Assembly: GCF_030268225.1 (NCBI RefSeq) | Contig: NZ_BSQG01000005.1 | Span: 248,001 to 312,000, forward strand | Length of the DNA: 64,000 bases | Origin: Nocardiopsis ansamitocini | GTDB taxonomy: Bacteria > Actinomycetota > Actinomycetes > Streptosporangiales > Streptosporangiaceae | Direction: 5' to 3' | Notes under the pieces: generated by a model | What the model saw: only the letters and a program-made list of their open reading frames with translations | Told to the model about the DNA's origin: nothing | Database searches by the model: none | Translations under genes and position numbers: made by a program | Shown here: positions 7,962 to 17,846 of the stretch, in pieces | Position numbering within the stretch: position 1 is the first letter of the stretch | How the letters are laid out: every line of letters begins with the position of its first letter

Positions 7962-8768
7962 TCAGGCGTGGTGGTCGAGGTTGACGGCTCCTCGGCGCCA
8001 GTAGCCGTCGGTCTCGGCCGACTCCCCGCGGACGAAGCCGTACTCCTTGAGCAACCCGCGGATCGGTTTGAGGCTGTCGGCCTCACCGGCGGCCCAGGCG
8101 AATCCGCTCCCCTCCGGGGGCCGCCACGCGCGCAGTGCGCGCTCCAGCACGTCGGTCGTGCCCGGCTCCGCGTCCCCTCGGTGCACCCAGGTGATGCGCG
8201 CGCCCCGGGGTGCGGCGACCTCCTGCTCCTCAGCGGCATCGACGACTTCGAGGAAGGCGTGTACGACCGCGTCGGGCGCCAGCCCTTCGATCAGGCGCAG
8301 TGCCGCCGGCAGCGCGGTCTCGTCCGCGGCGACCAAGTGGTAGTCGAATCCGGTGGGCGGGAACCGGGTTCCGCGCGGCCCCAGTACGCCAAGGACCTGG
8401 CCGGGCCGGGCCTGCGCCGCCCAGCGGCCGGCCGGCCCGTGCTCGTGGGCGACGAAGTCCACGACGAGCTCACCGGCCCGCGCGTCGTAGCGCCGGACGG
8501 TGTAGTCGCGAAAGACGATCCCCTCTGCGCGGATGTTCCAGCGCTCGTCCTCGACCATCACCGGCATGACGTGGCGGCCGGTGCCCTCTTCGGGAAAGAA
8601 CAGCTTGACGTGGTCGGCGTGGTTGTCGGTGCGAAAACCCGCCAGGTCGTCGCCGACCAGAACCACCTGGATCATCCGCGGGGTGATGCGGCGTACCGCG
8701 GCCACCTCAAGGGCCCGGGGTTTGAGCGGATAGAACTCGACGCGGCCGGCGGATCGGGTCGCGGTCAT
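7962..8768 (-). CDS. Siderophore-interacting protein (FAD ferric-siderophore reductase)
   Basis: A 268-residue member of the SIP/ViuB family: an N-terminal FAD-binding barrel (about 20-130, with VVLVGDDLAGF and RDYTVRRYD, where RxYTxR binds FAD) and a C-terminal NAD(P)H-binding domain (about 140-268, with HLVAADETALPA and FAWAAGEA). It releases iron from imported siderophores in the cytoplasm. GAGGTG precedes the ATG. It lies 92 bases after the exporter gene on the same strand and probably shares its iron-box promoter. Confidence 0.9.
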   Translation of the reverse strand: MTATRSAGRVEFYPLKPRALEVAAVRRITPRMIQVVLVGDDLAGFRTDNHADHVKLFFPEEGTGRHVMPVMVEDERWNIRAEGIVFRDYTVRRYDARAGELVVDFVAHEHGPAGRWAAQARPGQVLGVLGPRGTRFPPTGFDYHLVAADETALPAALRLIEGLAPDAVVHAFLEVVDAAEEQEVAAPRGARITWVHRGDAEPGTTDVLERALRAWRPPEGSGFAWAAGEADSLKPIRGLLKEYGFVRGESAETDGYWRRGAVNLDHHA

Positions 8769-8860
8769 GGGCGGCACCTCTACACTCGTGCGACGAACCC
8801 GGTCCGGAGCCGGTCGTCGTCGGGGTCGGGGTCGGGGCGGGACCGCACGGCCCCACCGTC

Positions 8861-10168
8861 TCAGGTCGGTTGTGGGGCGCTGTCGGCCTCGTCGGCCGGG
8901 TCCGCCATACGGGCGGCGCGCAGCGACGGGAAGGCCGCCAGGACGGCGCCCCCCAACGCGATGGTCAGCACGCCCCCCGCCATGACGGCCGCAGCAGGGC
9001 CGACAAAAGGCGCTATCGCCCCCAGGGTCAACGCTCCGGCGGAGGCCCCGAGAGTGGATTGGGCGGTCCAGACGCTGTTGACCCGGCCGCGCAGCGCGTC
9101 CGGGGTCTGGGACTGGAGGAGCGAATACCGCAGGATCTCCTCGACGACCTCGGCCAGACCGAGAAGGACGAGGGCCCCGCACGCCGGCAGCAGGGTGGGG
9201 CTGGCCCCCAGGCACAGGACGGCGCCACCGCACATCAGGACGGCACCGCCCACCACAGCCCCCGCACGGTCCACTCTTCCGGTCCAGCCACTGGTCAGCG
9301 AGCCGAGCAGCGCGCCCACAGCGGGTGCCGTGTAGAGCAGTGCCGCGGTCGTGGCGTCACCGTCGAGGACCTTGTCGGTGAACTCCGGGATGAGGACCTG
9401 CGGAGCGGCGAACAGCAGTTGGACGAACCCCAGGAGCAGCAACGGGCCCACGACACGGTGGCGAACGGCGAAGCCCAGCCCTTCGCCGATCGCCGCGACC
9501 ACCGACTGCCGCGCGACCGCGCCCTGCGGGTGCAGTGCCGGCAACCGCAGTACGAGCAGAGTGGTCAGTGCGGACGCGACGGCCGTCACCGTGTAGTTCG
9601 CGGTGAAACCCCAGGCCGCGATGATGATCCCGCCCAGCGCCGGGGCAGCCACCATTCCCACTTCGCTGCTGAGCGCGATCAGGGCACCGGCCGCGGGGAG
9701 TTTGTCCCTGCCCACCAGCGCGGGAGCCGATGCCTGTAGGCCCACTGCGCTGAACGTCCCGACCACACCGTTGAGGACCGCACAGGCGTAGATCGCCGCG
9801 AGGGCGGGCTGGTCGGGCAGGGCGGAGTTGAGGGCGAGGCCGGCGAACGCCAGGGTCGCCGCGGCCCTGCCGGTGATGATCAACCGGCGACGGTCCACCC
9901 GATCGGCCAGCAACCCCCCGATGAGCGTGCCCGCCAGAACCGAGGCCCCGGCCGTGGCGGAGACGGTGGCCACCAGGAGGGACGACCGGGTCGCGTCATA
10001 GACCTGGAGCGGCAGCGCCACCATGGTGAAGCCGATCCCGAACAAGGAGACGACCCGGGCGGTGAACACTGCCCGAAAGGCGGGACTGGAACGCAGCGGG
10101 CTGAGGTCGATGACGAAATCGGCGAGTTTCACGGGACTCCAGTTTGCGCGGCTCGGCACCCGCCCCAC
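8861..10168 (-). CDS. MFS exporter, EntS-like (siderophore export)
   Basis: A major-facilitator protein of about 435 residues with 12 predicted membrane helices. The N-terminal block (LSPLRSSPAFRAVFTARVVS) closely follows the enterobactin exporter EntS, and the DRVDRRR loop after helix 2 is the MFS signature. It would export the siderophore made by the adjacent operon. The start is uncertain. GTG 10168 sits nine bases after the iron box and would need a nearly leaderless message; GTG 10132 (KLADFVID) has GGAG close by. An iron box directly upstream gives it its own regulated promoter, separate from the NRPS operon. Confidence 0.85.
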   Translation of the reverse strand: MGRVPSRANWSPVKLADFVIDLSPLRSSPAFRAVFTARVVSLFGIGFTMVALPLQVYDATRSSLLVATVSATAGASVLAGTLIGGLLADRVDRRRLIITGRAAATLAFAGLALNSALPDQPALAAIYACAVLNGVVGTFSAVGLQASAPALVGRDKLPAAGALIALSSEVGMVAAPALGGIIIAAWGFTANYTVTAVASALTTLLVLRLPALHPQGAVARQSVVAAIGEGLGFAVRHRVVGPLLLLGFVQLLFAAPQVLIPEFTDKVLDGDATTAALLYTAPAVGALLGSLTSGWTGRVDRAGAVVGGAVLMCGGAVLCLGASPTLLPACGALVLLGLAEVVEEILRYSLLQSQTPDALRGRVNSVWTAQSTLGASAGALTLGAIAPFVGPAAAVMAGGVLTIALGGAVLAAFPSLRAARMADPADEADSAPQPT

Positions 10169-10177
10169 AACATAATA

Positions 10178-10196
10178 TTAGGCAAGGCTCACCTTA
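10178..10196 (-). promoter_or_regulatory. Iron box before the exporter gene
   Basis: TTAGGCAAGGCTCACCTTA matches the iron-box palindrome closely. It sits between the NRPS operon's terminal hairpin and the EntS-like gene, so exporter and SIP genes can respond to iron independently of the biosynthetic operon. Confidence 0.85.
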
Positions 10197-10246
10197 TCAG
10201 GGTGGGTCGACCGGTTCGGCTGTCCTCGGGACGACGGTGACACGCC

Positions 10247-10292
10247 CTCCGGGTCGGCGGGCGGCGCTTTACGCCCGCGTACCGACCCGGAG
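10247..10292 (-). terminator. Hairpin after the NRPS operon
   Basis: CTCCGGGTCGG (10247-10257) pairs perfectly with CCGACCCGGAG (10282-10292), with further pairing inside. It lies just after the MbtH stop codon. There is no T run. Confidence 0.6.
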
Positions 10293-10299
10293 GCCCGGC

Positions 10300-10512
10300 C
10301 TAGGACTCCCCCATGGCCACGCGCAGACTGCGCGGGCGCAGGTCCCCCCAATTGGCGTTGACGTAGTCCAGCGCCTCCTCCCGGCTGCCCGGGCCGTGCA
10401 CGATCCGCCAGCCCGCAGGGACTTCGGCGAACTCGGGCCACAGGGAGTGCTGGTCCTCGTCGTTGACCAGGACCAGGAACACGCCTTCGGTGTCGTCGAA
10501 CGGGTTGCTCAT
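10300..10512 (-). CDS. MbtH-like NRPS accessory protein
   Basis: A 70-residue MbtH-family protein with the invariant pattern NPFDD...[15 protein letters not shown]...PAGW...[12 protein letters not shown]. Such proteins bind A domains and are needed for their solubility or activity. It is the last gene of the siderophore operon, 42 bases after the thioesterase-containing NRPS, and GGAGG precedes its ATG. Confidence 0.95.
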   Translation of the reverse strand: MSNPFDDTEGVFLVLVNDEDQHSLWPEFAEVPAGWRIVHGPGSREEALDYVNANWGDLRPRSLRVAMGES

Positions 10513-10554
10513 CGGTATTCCTCCATCAATGCTCGGGGACGGGAAAACAGGGGC

Positions 10555-13500
10555 CTAGCGGCCCTGGGGTTCGGCGTTCTCGACGCCCTCGGCGACAACC
10601 GGGCCGATCACGGCCATCACCGCGGGGGTGGCGAAATCGTCGTGGTCGCAGTTGACGTCGTGGTTGACGACCGTTCCGGCGACCTTGGGGCCCCAGTGCC
10701 GGTGGTCGCGATACTGGGCACCGGGGCTGACGTTGGCCTTGGCGGTGAAGACCACGAGATCACCGTCGTAGGGGCGGTACTCGGTGAAGGGCATCAGGCG
10801 CCCGATGTGGATCCAGGACTCCAGGATCCAGGTCAGGGTGGCGTCGTCCTGGGCGGCCAGGAGCGGGTGGTCACTGGCGCGCAGAACCGGGAACACCTGT
10901 TCGCGCACCAAGGGCGGCCCTCCCGCGTCCTGGACGGTGGCGCGGGCGTAGGCGAGCATGTCCGACAGTGCCGTCTGCTCCAGTTCGACCGGGTCGGTCA
11001 CCGTCGACATCTCCTCCAGCGGGGGAACCGGGAAGGTGTCCAGCAGGGCCAGTAGTCCGACCCGCTCCCCGGCTTCGCGCAGCAGGGTGGCCGCCGTGTA
11101 GGCGACCTGCCCGCCGTAGGACCAGCCCACCAGGTGGTAGGGCCCTTCGGGCTGGACCGCGCGGATGCGCTCCAGGTAGTAGTGCGCCATCTCCTCGGTA
11201 CTGGCCGGCATCCGGGAGACGTCGCCCGAGGAGGGCGGTTGGAGTCCGTAGACGGCCCGCCCCTCCTCGATGTAGGGGGCCAGTCCGGCGAATCCCCAGG
11301 AGACGCCATGCCCGGGGCTGAAGCAGAAGACGGCCTTCTTGCGGCGTCCCTCGCGCAGAGGCAGCAGGGAGGACCGGGCATGTTCGGAGGCCGCACCGGT
11401 GTCGGCCACGTGCGCGGCCAGCCGGGCGACCGTGGGGGCGAGAACCAGGGTGCTGGCGGTGAGCCGGACCCCCATGGCCTTGCGGATGCGGCCCACCGCA
11501 CGCATCGCCAGCAGTGAGTGGCCGCCCAGGACGAAGAAATCGTCGTCCACGGTGACCTCGGGCAGACCCAGCACCTCCGCGAAGATCGCGCACAGCGCCG
11601 TTTCGCGCTCGTCGCGCGGGGGCCGCCCGACGCTCGGGCGCGGTTCGGGGGCCGGCAGCGCGCGCTGGTCGAGCTTGCCGTTGACCGTCAGCGGAAGCGC
11701 GTCGAGCTCGACGAGAGCTGCGGGGACCATGGCTGCGGGCAGCCGCCGCGCCAGATCCGCACGCACCTCCTCCAGATCGGCACCGCCCCTGGCGGGGACG
11801 ACGTAACCGATCAACCGTTTCGCCCCGGGGACGTCCTCACGCACCGCGATGGCGGCCTGGGCCACACCCGCACACGCGGCCAGCTCCGACTCCACCTCCC
11901 CGGGCTCGATACGAAAGCCCCGGATCTTGACCTGGTCGTCGGTGCGGCCCAGGAAGTCCAGCCGTCCGTCGGCGCGCCAGCGCACGAGGTCGCCGGTGCG
12001 GTAGACGAGGCTGCCCGCCGCACCGGCGGGGTTGGCCACGAACCGTTCCGCGGTGAGGTCGGGGCGGCCGGCGTATCCGCGTGCAAGCCCCACACCGTCC
12101 AGGTAGAGCTCTCCGGGGACCCCCACCGCAACGGGGCGCAGGGCGGTGTCCAGCACCAGGGCCCTGGTGTTGGCGATGGGGCCGCCGACGGTGGGGGTGG
12201 CGCTCTCGTGGGTGCCACCGCCCAGCGCGTTGATGGTGTACTCGGTGGGGCCGTAGAGGTTGTAGCCCAGTACGCCCTCGGCCTCGGCAAGGCGCTCCCA
12301 GACCGCTTCCGAGACCGCCTCTCCCCCGAGCAGCACCAGGCACGGCCGATGCCGCGAGGCGTCGAGCAGACCGTCGTCGACGAGTTGGGCGCAGTAGGAG
12401 GGCGTGACGTTGATGACGTCGATGGCGTGCTTCGCACAGTAGGAAGTGAGGGTCAGGGAGTCGCGGCGCATCTCCTCGTCCATGAGGTGGACTTCGTGCC
12501 CTTGGACGAGCCACAGCAGTTCCTCCCACGACATGTCGAAGGAGAACGAAACCGTGTGGGCGATGCGCAGCACCCGGTTGCCGGCATCGGCCACGACCGG
12601 GTCGAAGATGGCGGCGCGGTGGTTGAGCAGCATGTTGGTCAGGCCGCGGTAGGGCACCGCCACGCCTTTGGGTTCGCCGGTGGAGCCGGAGGTGTAGATG
12701 GTGTAGGCGATGGCGTCGGGCGAGGCGGGAGCGGTGCGTTCGGCGTCGGTGATATCGGCGGCGCCGGTCACGTCCAGCAGGTCGAGCGTCTCCGGGGCGT
12801 CCAGGACCAGGCGCTCCAGGCCGGGCACCCCGGGAACCCGGTCGTGGGAGGAACGGCTGACGAGGACCATGGCCGGGGCAGAGCGGACGAGCATACCCGC
12901 CAGGCGTTCGGCCGGATGGTCGAGTTCGAGGGGGACGTAACCCGCCCCCGCCTTGAGGACCGCGAACAGGGCCACCACGGAGTCCACCGAGCGCGGCACC
13001 CCGATGGCCACCAGCGTCTCCGGGCCGACCCCGCGGTCGATGAGCACGCGGGCCAGGCGGTTGATCCTCGCGTTGAGTTCGGCGAAGGAGAGTTCGATGT
13101 CGCCGAAGACCAACGCGGTGCGTTCGGGCCAGCGCTGGGCGCCCTCCTCGAAAAGCGTGGCGATGGAGGTCGCGGGCAGGTCCAGGGCCGTGTCGTTGAA
13201 CGCCTCGATCGGGGCCAGGTCGGTGTCGGCGAAGAGCCGCAGGCGGCCCACTTGTTGTTCGGGACGGGCCGCCATCAGGCGCACCGCCCGAAGTGCGGAG
13301 TCGAGGGTGCGGCGGGCCAGCGCGTCGTCCACCTTGTCGGGCCGATAGGCCAACTGGATCTCGTAACCGTTCTCATCGGGGCGGATGACGAAGGTCAACG
13401 GGTAGTGCGTCTGGTCGGAGTCGCTGATCTCGCTGAGGCCGGTCTCGCGCACCAGTTCTTCGAAGGCGGCGTCACGGCGGGGCATGTTCTGCAACACGTA

Positions 13501-14541
13501 GAGGGTGTCGAAGAGCTGCCCGGCGCCGGTGGCGTGCTGGATCTGGGCCAAGCCCGTGTAGTGGTGGGGCAGCAGCGCGGTCTGCTCGGCCTGCACTCTG
13601 CGGAGCAGGTCCAGGACGCGCTCGCCGGGACGCAGCACGACCCGCACCGGCAGGGTGTTGAGGAACAGCCCGATCATCGATTCCACCCCGGCCAACTCGG
13701 GCGGACGTCCCGAGACCGTGCTGCCGAAAACCACGTCGTCCCGGCCCACCAGTGCACCGAGCGCCATTGCCCACGCCGTGCTGAAGACGGTGTTGGCGGT
13801 GACCCGCGCCGTGCGGGTGAGCGCGGTGACGGCATCGGCTTCGGCACCGGACAGGTGCTCGGTGAGCGGGACCGAGACCACGTTGCGGCCGTCGGGATCG
13901 GGGCGGGCCACGAGCGTGGGTTCGGTGAACCCCGACAGCGCCTCCTGCCAGGCGGCCAAGTCGGCGGCCTGATCACGGTCGCGCAGCCAGGCGAGGTAAT
14001 CGCGGAAGGGACGGACCTCGGGCAGGGCTGCGGGTTCGGTGCCGCGGTAGAGCTCCAGCAGCTCGCGTTTGAACAGACCGAGCGACCAGCCGTCGGCGAG
14101 GATGTGGTGGCTGGTGGACAACAACGCGGAGTGCTCGTCGTCCAGGCGCACGAACACGTAACGGAACAGGGGTGGTTTGGCGAGGTTGAACCGGCGGTGG
14201 CGCTCGTCCTGCCAGACCCGTTCCAGCGCGGCCTCGCGTTCGGCGGGCGCGGTGGCGCCGAGGTCGACCTCGCGCCAAGGGGCGACGGCCGTGCGCACAA
14301 TGAACTGGACCGGTTGTTTGACGCCCTCGTGCAGGAACCCGGCGCGAAGATTGGGATGACGCTCGAACACGGTCTCGCAGGCGGCGGTGCGCAACGCGGT
14401 GGTGTCCACCGGCCCGGTGAAGCGGAACAGCGTCTGCACGGTGTAGACGTCGATGTCATCGGCGGTGTAGACGGCGTGGTAGAGCAGCCCCTCCTGGAGC
14501 GGGGTGAGCGGGAGCACGTCTTCGAGTGCGGGCTTGGGCAC
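10555..14541 (-). CDS. NRPS, C-A-T-TE, predicted N5-hydroxyornithine module
   Basis: About 1328 residues. The C domain (about 5-440) has HHILADG near 144. The A domain (about 475-970) has TSGSTGEPKG near 615. The carrier has GGHSLLAM near 1005, and the thioesterase (about 1070-1328) has GWSYGG near 1137. Reading the A-domain pocket by eye against GrsA gives D-M-E-N-L-G-L-I-N-K (FDMSWEE, INVTPS, LLGGEA, NLYGPTEYTIN). I recall this as the code of the coelichelin N5-hydroxyornithine module. The ornithine hydroxylase gene in the operon supports that. I chose the GTG at 14541 because GAGGAGG lies five bases upstream; upstream open frame overlaps the previous gene. The TE would release, cyclise or dimerise the product. 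Confidence 0.9.
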   Translation of the reverse strand: MPKPALEDVLPLTPLQEGLLYHAVYTADDIDVYTVQTLFRFTGPVDTTALRTAACETVFERHPNLRAGFLHEGVKQPVQFIVRTAVAPWREVDLGATAPAEREAALERVWQDERHRRFNLAKPPLFRYVFVRLDDEHSALLSTSHHILADGWSLGLFKRELLELYRGTEPAALPEVRPFRDYLAWLRDRDQAADLAAWQEALSGFTEPTLVARPDPDGRNVVSVPLTEHLSGAEADAVTALTRTARVTANTVFSTAWAMALGALVGRDDVVFGSTVSGRPPELAGVESMIGLFLNTLPVRVVLRPGERVLDLLRRVQAEQTALLPHHYTGLAQIQHATGAGQLFDTLYVLQNMPRRDAAFEELVRETGLSEISDSDQTHYPLTFVIRPDENGYEIQLAYRPDKVDDALARRTLDSALRAVRLMAARPEQQVGRLRLFADTDLAPIEAFNDTALDLPATSIATLFEEGAQRWPERTALVFGDIELSFAELNARINRLARVLIDRGVGPETLVAIGVPRSVDSVVALFAVLKAGAGYVPLELDHPAERLAGMLVRSAPAMVLVSRSSHDRVPGVPGLERLVLDAPETLDLLDVTGAADITDAERTAPASPDAIAYTIYTSGSTGEPKGVAVPYRGLTNMLLNHRAAIFDPVVADAGNRVLRIAHTVSFSFDMSWEELLWLVQGHEVHLMDEEMRRDSLTLTSYCAKHAIDVINVTPSYCAQLVDDGLLDASRHRPCLVLLGGEAVSEAVWERLAEAEGVLGYNLYGPTEYTINALGGGTHESATPTVGGPIANTRALVLDTALRPVAVGVPGELYLDGVGLARGYAGRPDLTAERFVANPAGAAGSLVYRTGDLVRWRADGRLDFLGRTDDQVKIRGFRIEPGEVESELAACAGVAQAAIAVREDVPGAKRLIGYVVPARGGADLEEVRADLARRLPAAMVPAALVELDALPLTVNGKLDQRALPAPEPRPSVGRPPRDERETALCAIFAEVLGLPEVTVDDDFFVLGGHSLLAMRAVGRIRKAMGVRLTASTLVLAPTVARLAAHVADTGAASEHARSSLLPLREGRRKKAVFCFSPGHGVSWGFAGLAPYIEEGRAVYGLQPPSSGDVSRMPASTEEMAHYYLERIRAVQPEGPYHLVGWSYGGQVAYTAATLLREAGERVGLLALLDTFPVPPLEEMSTVTDPVELEQTALSDMLAYARATVQDAGGPPLVREQVFPVLRASDHPLLAAQDDATLTWILESWIHIGRLMPFTEYRPYDGDLVVFTAKANVSPGAQYRDHRHWGPKVAGTVVNHDVNCDHDDFATPAVMAVIGPVVAEGVENAEPQGR

Positions 14542-14587
14542 CGCTGCCTCCTCATACTTGGTTCGTTGTCGGTGGACTGCCCGGGCG

Positions 14588-17500
14588 TCACTGCTCATCG
14601 CGCAGTAGTGCCTCCAACGCGCCGAGGTCGTCGTCCTCCAGCGACACCAGGGACATGGCGGCGGGCCCGGCCGGGGTATCCGCCGGTTCCTCTGCGAGCG
14701 GACGTGCGGCGCGGGCCAGCGCGTCCGGGGTCTTGTGGGCGAACACGTCCTGGACGGTGATGGCCAGACCGCGGGCGCGCAGCCGGTTGCCGAGCTGGAT
14801 GGCCAGGATGCTGTCGCCGCCCAGGGCGAAGAAGTCGGTGTCGACGCCGGCGTCGGGCAGTCCCAGGACGTCGGCGAAGGCGGCACACAGCGTCGTCTCC
14901 ACGGCGGTGCGGGGGCGGTGCCGTCCGCTGAACACGGCCAGGTCGGGTTCGGGCAGTGCCGCGCGGTCGACCTTGCGGTTGGCCGTGAGCGGGAACCGGT
15001 CGAGGAGCGTGATCGCTGCGGGCACCATGTATTCCGGCAGTGTCCGTGCCAGGTCCTGGCGCAGTCGGACCGGGTCGGGGGCTGTGCCGGTGTGCGCTAC
15101 TGCGTAGCCCAGCAGCCGGGGGCGTCCGGTCGCGTCCTCCCGGGCCACGACGACGGCCTGGGCGACGTCGGGATGTTCGGTGAGGGCCGCCTCGATCTCG
15201 CCCAACTCGATCCGGAAACCGCGGATCTTGACCTGGTGATCGCTGCGCCCCAGAAAGTCCAGTGACCCGTCGGCCCGCCAGCTCGCCAGGTCACCGGTGC
15301 GATACATCCGCTCCCCCGGCCCCCCGTACGGATCGGCGACGAACCGCTCGGCCGACAGATCGGGACGACCGACATATCCCCTGGCCAGTCCGATCCCCGC
15401 GATGTAGAGGTCGCCGGGGGTGCCCTCCCCCACCGGGTGCAGGGCACCGTCGAGCACGTAGACCCGGGTGTTGGCGATGGGCCGCCCGATACCCACCCGG
15501 CGTCCCGTCACACGGTCGGCGGTGGACCACACCGTGGTCTCGGTCGGACCGTAGAGGTTCACCGCGCCGCGTGTTCCATGCGCGAGGTCCTCGGCCAGGT
15601 CGGGGGGAAGCGCCTCGCCCCCCACGAGGGCGCGCAGCCCGCTCGCCGCCGTCGGGGCGTGGGCCAGCAGCGCCCGCCACAGGGTGGGGGTGGCCTGCAT
15701 GACGGTGGCCCCGCTGGAGGCGCACAGGGCCGCCAACGCCGCGGGGTCGCGCACCGTCTCCTTGCCGGCCAGCACCAGGGTTGCTCCGGCCATGAGCGGC
15801 AGGTAGAGCTCCAGGGCGAAGATGTCGAAGCCCACCGTGGTGACCGCCAGCATCCGGTCCTCGGGCGTGAGCGGGAACCGGGCGGCCATGTCGGCGAGGA
15901 AGTTGGCCAGGGCGTCGTCGGGCACCGCCACCCCCTTGGGGCGTCCGGTGGAACCGGAGGTGTAGAGCAGGTAGGCCAGTTCGTCGGCGCGGCGGGGACC
16001 GACACGCTCCTCGGAAGCGAGGGGGGTGTCGGGGAGTGCGGCGAGGGCGGTCAGGGTGTCGGGCGCGTCCAGGACCACCCGTTCGGCCGTGTCGGGGAGG
16101 GCGGGGGCGAGGTCGGTGGTGGTCACCAGGAGGACCGCGCCGGAGTCGGCGAGCATGTGGGCGAGCCGGTCCGCGGGGAAACCGGGGTCGAGGGGCAGGT
16201 AGGCGGCCCCGGTCTTGCGCACCGCCAGGAGGGCGGCGACGAGGTCGACGCTGCGCTCCAGCGCCACTGCCACGACGCGTTCGGGGGCCGCACCGCGCCG
16301 CAGGAGAAGCCGCGCCAAGCGGTCGGCGCGCGCGTCGAGGTCGCGGTAGGAACATTTCCCCTTGTCGCTGACAACGGCGACGTGGTCGGGAGCATTGCGT
16401 GCGGCGACCTCCATGCGGTGAAACGAGGAGGGTCCGACCGGACCGCTGACCGCGGGCGCACCGAAGGATTGCACGGTCGCACGGCGTGTTGGGGGCAGCA
16501 GGTACGGCCGGCCCACCGGCCGGTCGGCCGAGGGAGGGGTGGGCGCGGTGAATCCGGTGAGGAACTCGGTGAGCTCTGCGGCGCGCTCGGCGAGGTCGGC
16601 TTCGGGGTAGCGTGCGGCGTTGGCGTTGGCGTGGACCTGGAGGGTGTCGCCGGTTCGGCGCACTGACAGCGAGAGGTCGTCGACCGGCCCCTCCGAAAGC
16701 GTGTGCGTGAGTGCCCCCGCCCCGGCAAAGGACAACGCATAGTCGAACGCCTTGATATTGACCATCGGACCGTACAGACCCGTCGCACGACCCACCAGCC
16801 CCAGATCACGCCGCACCTCCTCCGCCCGGTACCGCTGATGCCCACGCACCCCCCGCAGGCCGTCCCGGGTCGCGGCGACCAGGGCGTGAACGCCGGTGGC
16901 CGGACCGATGTCCAATCGCAGGGGCAGGATGTTGACGACCATGGCGGGGGTGCGCAGCGCCACCGACCCCAGACGCCCCATCACCGGCACCCCCACCACC
17001 ACGTCACGACGCCCCGTACGACGATGGGTGTAGGCGGCGACACCGGCGACCACGGCCTCGGCCCAGGTCGCCCCGCTGCGCCCGCCCAGCGCGTCGAGTG
17101 CGCCGGCCATGCCCTCCGGCAGGTCGAGGACGTGTCTTCGGCAGCCCCGTGCGGGTGCGGGAGGGGCGGTGCTGAGCAGTGCGGGTTCGGGCCGGTCGGC
17201 CAGGGTCTTCGTCCAGAACGCACGGTCGGCGAGGTACTGGGGGCCGGCGCGGTAGGCGGTCTCGGCCCCGACGACGTCGGCCAGGGTCCCGAAGCGGCGG
17301 GGCGGCACACGTCCGGCCGCCAGTGCGGTGTGCACCTCGGCGACGCGGCGGGCCAGGGTGGTGATCCCGTAGGCGTCGAGAATGATGTGGTGGGCCCGCT
17401 GGTACCACAGGTGCTGGTCGTCGGCGAGGCGGTAGACGGTGTAGTCGAACAGCGGTCCGCTCAGCGGGTCGACGGCGGTGGCCATGTCGCGATGCATGAG

Positions 17501-17806
17501 CCCGTATGCGACGGTGCGGGGGTCGGTGTGGCCGCGCAGGTCCACCACCGGCAGCGACCAGTCCAGTCGGGGCCGGATGATCTGGTGGGGGACGTCGCCC
17601 TCGACGCCCAGACCGGTGCGCAGCGCATCGGTCTCGTCGATGACCGCACGCACGGCCTCTTCGAAGACGGCGAGATCCAGGGGGCCGGTGATCCGGGCGT
17701 ACTGGCCGACGTTGTAGGCGGCCGTCCCCGGATCGACGCGCAGCGCGTACCACACGCCCAGTTGGGCGCCGGTCAGTGCCAGGCGGACACTGTCGGGGGA
17801 GTTCAT
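14588..17806 (-). CDS. NRPS, single C-A-T module with EntF-like C domain
   Basis: About 1072 residues. The C domain (about 1-430) matches the N-terminal C domain of EntF, which joins DHB to an amino acid: [12 protein letters not shown] at the start, [26 protein letters not shown]. Its active site reads HHIILDA, with Ala in place of the usual Gly. The A domain (about 455-960) gives a by-eye pocket of D-I-L-Q-L-G-L-V-W-K, the glycine-type code. The carrier has GGDSILAIQ near 995. A tail ending [20 protein letters not shown] resembles the tail of the preceding NRPS. It lies 40 bases after that gene. Long blocks are identical in DNA to module 1 of that NRPS. It may start a second DHB-Gly arm. Confidence 0.9.
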   Translation of the reverse strand: MNSPDSVRLALTGAQLGVWYALRVDPGTAAYNVGQYARITGPLDLAVFEEAVRAVIDETDALRTGLGVEGDVPHQIIRPRLDWSLPVVDLRGHTDPRTVAYGLMHRDMATAVDPLSGPLFDYTVYRLADDQHLWYQRAHHIILDAYGITTLARRVAEVHTALAAGRVPPRRFGTLADVVGAETAYRAGPQYLADRAFWTKTLADRPEPALLSTAPPAPARGCRRHVLDLPEGMAGALDALGGRSGATWAEAVVAGVAAYTHRRTGRRDVVVGVPVMGRLGSVALRTPAMVVNILPLRLDIGPATGVHALVAATRDGLRGVRGHQRYRAEEVRRDLGLVGRATGLYGPMVNIKAFDYALSFAGAGALTHTLSEGPVDDLSLSVRRTGDTLQVHANANAARYPEADLAERAAELTEFLTGFTAPTPPSADRPVGRPYLLPPTRRATVQSFGAPAVSGPVGPSSFHRMEVAARNAPDHVAVVSDKGKCSYRDLDARADRLARLLLRRGAAPERVVAVALERSVDLVAALLAVRKTGAAYLPLDPGFPADRLAHMLADSGAVLLVTTTDLAPALPDTAERVVLDAPDTLTALAALPDTPLASEERVGPRRADELAYLLYTSGSTGRPKGVAVPDDALANFLADMAARFPLTPEDRMLAVTTVGFDIFALELYLPLMAGATLVLAGKETVRDPAALAALCASSGATVMQATPTLWRALLAHAPTAASGLRALVGGEALPPDLAEDLAHGTRGAVNLYGPTETTVWSTADRVTGRRVGIGRPIANTRVYVLDGALHPVGEGTPGDLYIAGIGLARGYVGRPDLSAERFVADPYGGPGERMYRTGDLASWRADGSLDFLGRSDHQVKIRGFRIELGEIEAALTEHPDVAQAVVVAREDATGRPRLLGYAVAHTGTAPDPVRLRQDLARTLPEYMVPAAITLLDRFPLTANRKVDRAALPEPDLAVFSGRHRPRTAVETTLCAAFADVLGLPDAGVDTDFFALGGDSILAIQLGNRLRARGLAITVQDVFAHKTPDALARAARPLAEEPADTPAGPAAMSLVSLEDDDLGALEALLRDEQ
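15134..17033. repeat. Mosaic duplicate of the module 1 C-A region (copy in the one-module NRPS)
   Basis: Blocks identical in DNA to the trimodular NRPS: 15134-15352 equals 26094-26312 (219 bp), 15399-15490 equals 26359-26450, 16048-16217 equals 27008-27177, 16689-16858 equals 27643-27812, and 16931-17033 equals 27885-27987. The spacing is constant at about 10.95-10.96 kb. Diverged DNA separates the blocks, the pattern expected of gene conversion. Confidence 0.9.
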
Positions 17807-17846
17807 GGTCTCCTGCTCTCGGTGGGTGGGGCGCTGACGAAGGGGA

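Noticed and set aside
11518-14760. Long plus-strand open frame opposite the thioesterase NRPS
   Set aside because: It is a shadow produced by high third-position G+C. The minus strand reads a continuous C-A-T-TE protein with all motifs, while this frame has no recognisable domain.
14542-14886. N-terminal extension of the thioesterase NRPS frame
   Set aside because: It overlaps the end of the preceding NRPS gene in another frame and has no domain content; GTG 14541 has a strong ribosome site.
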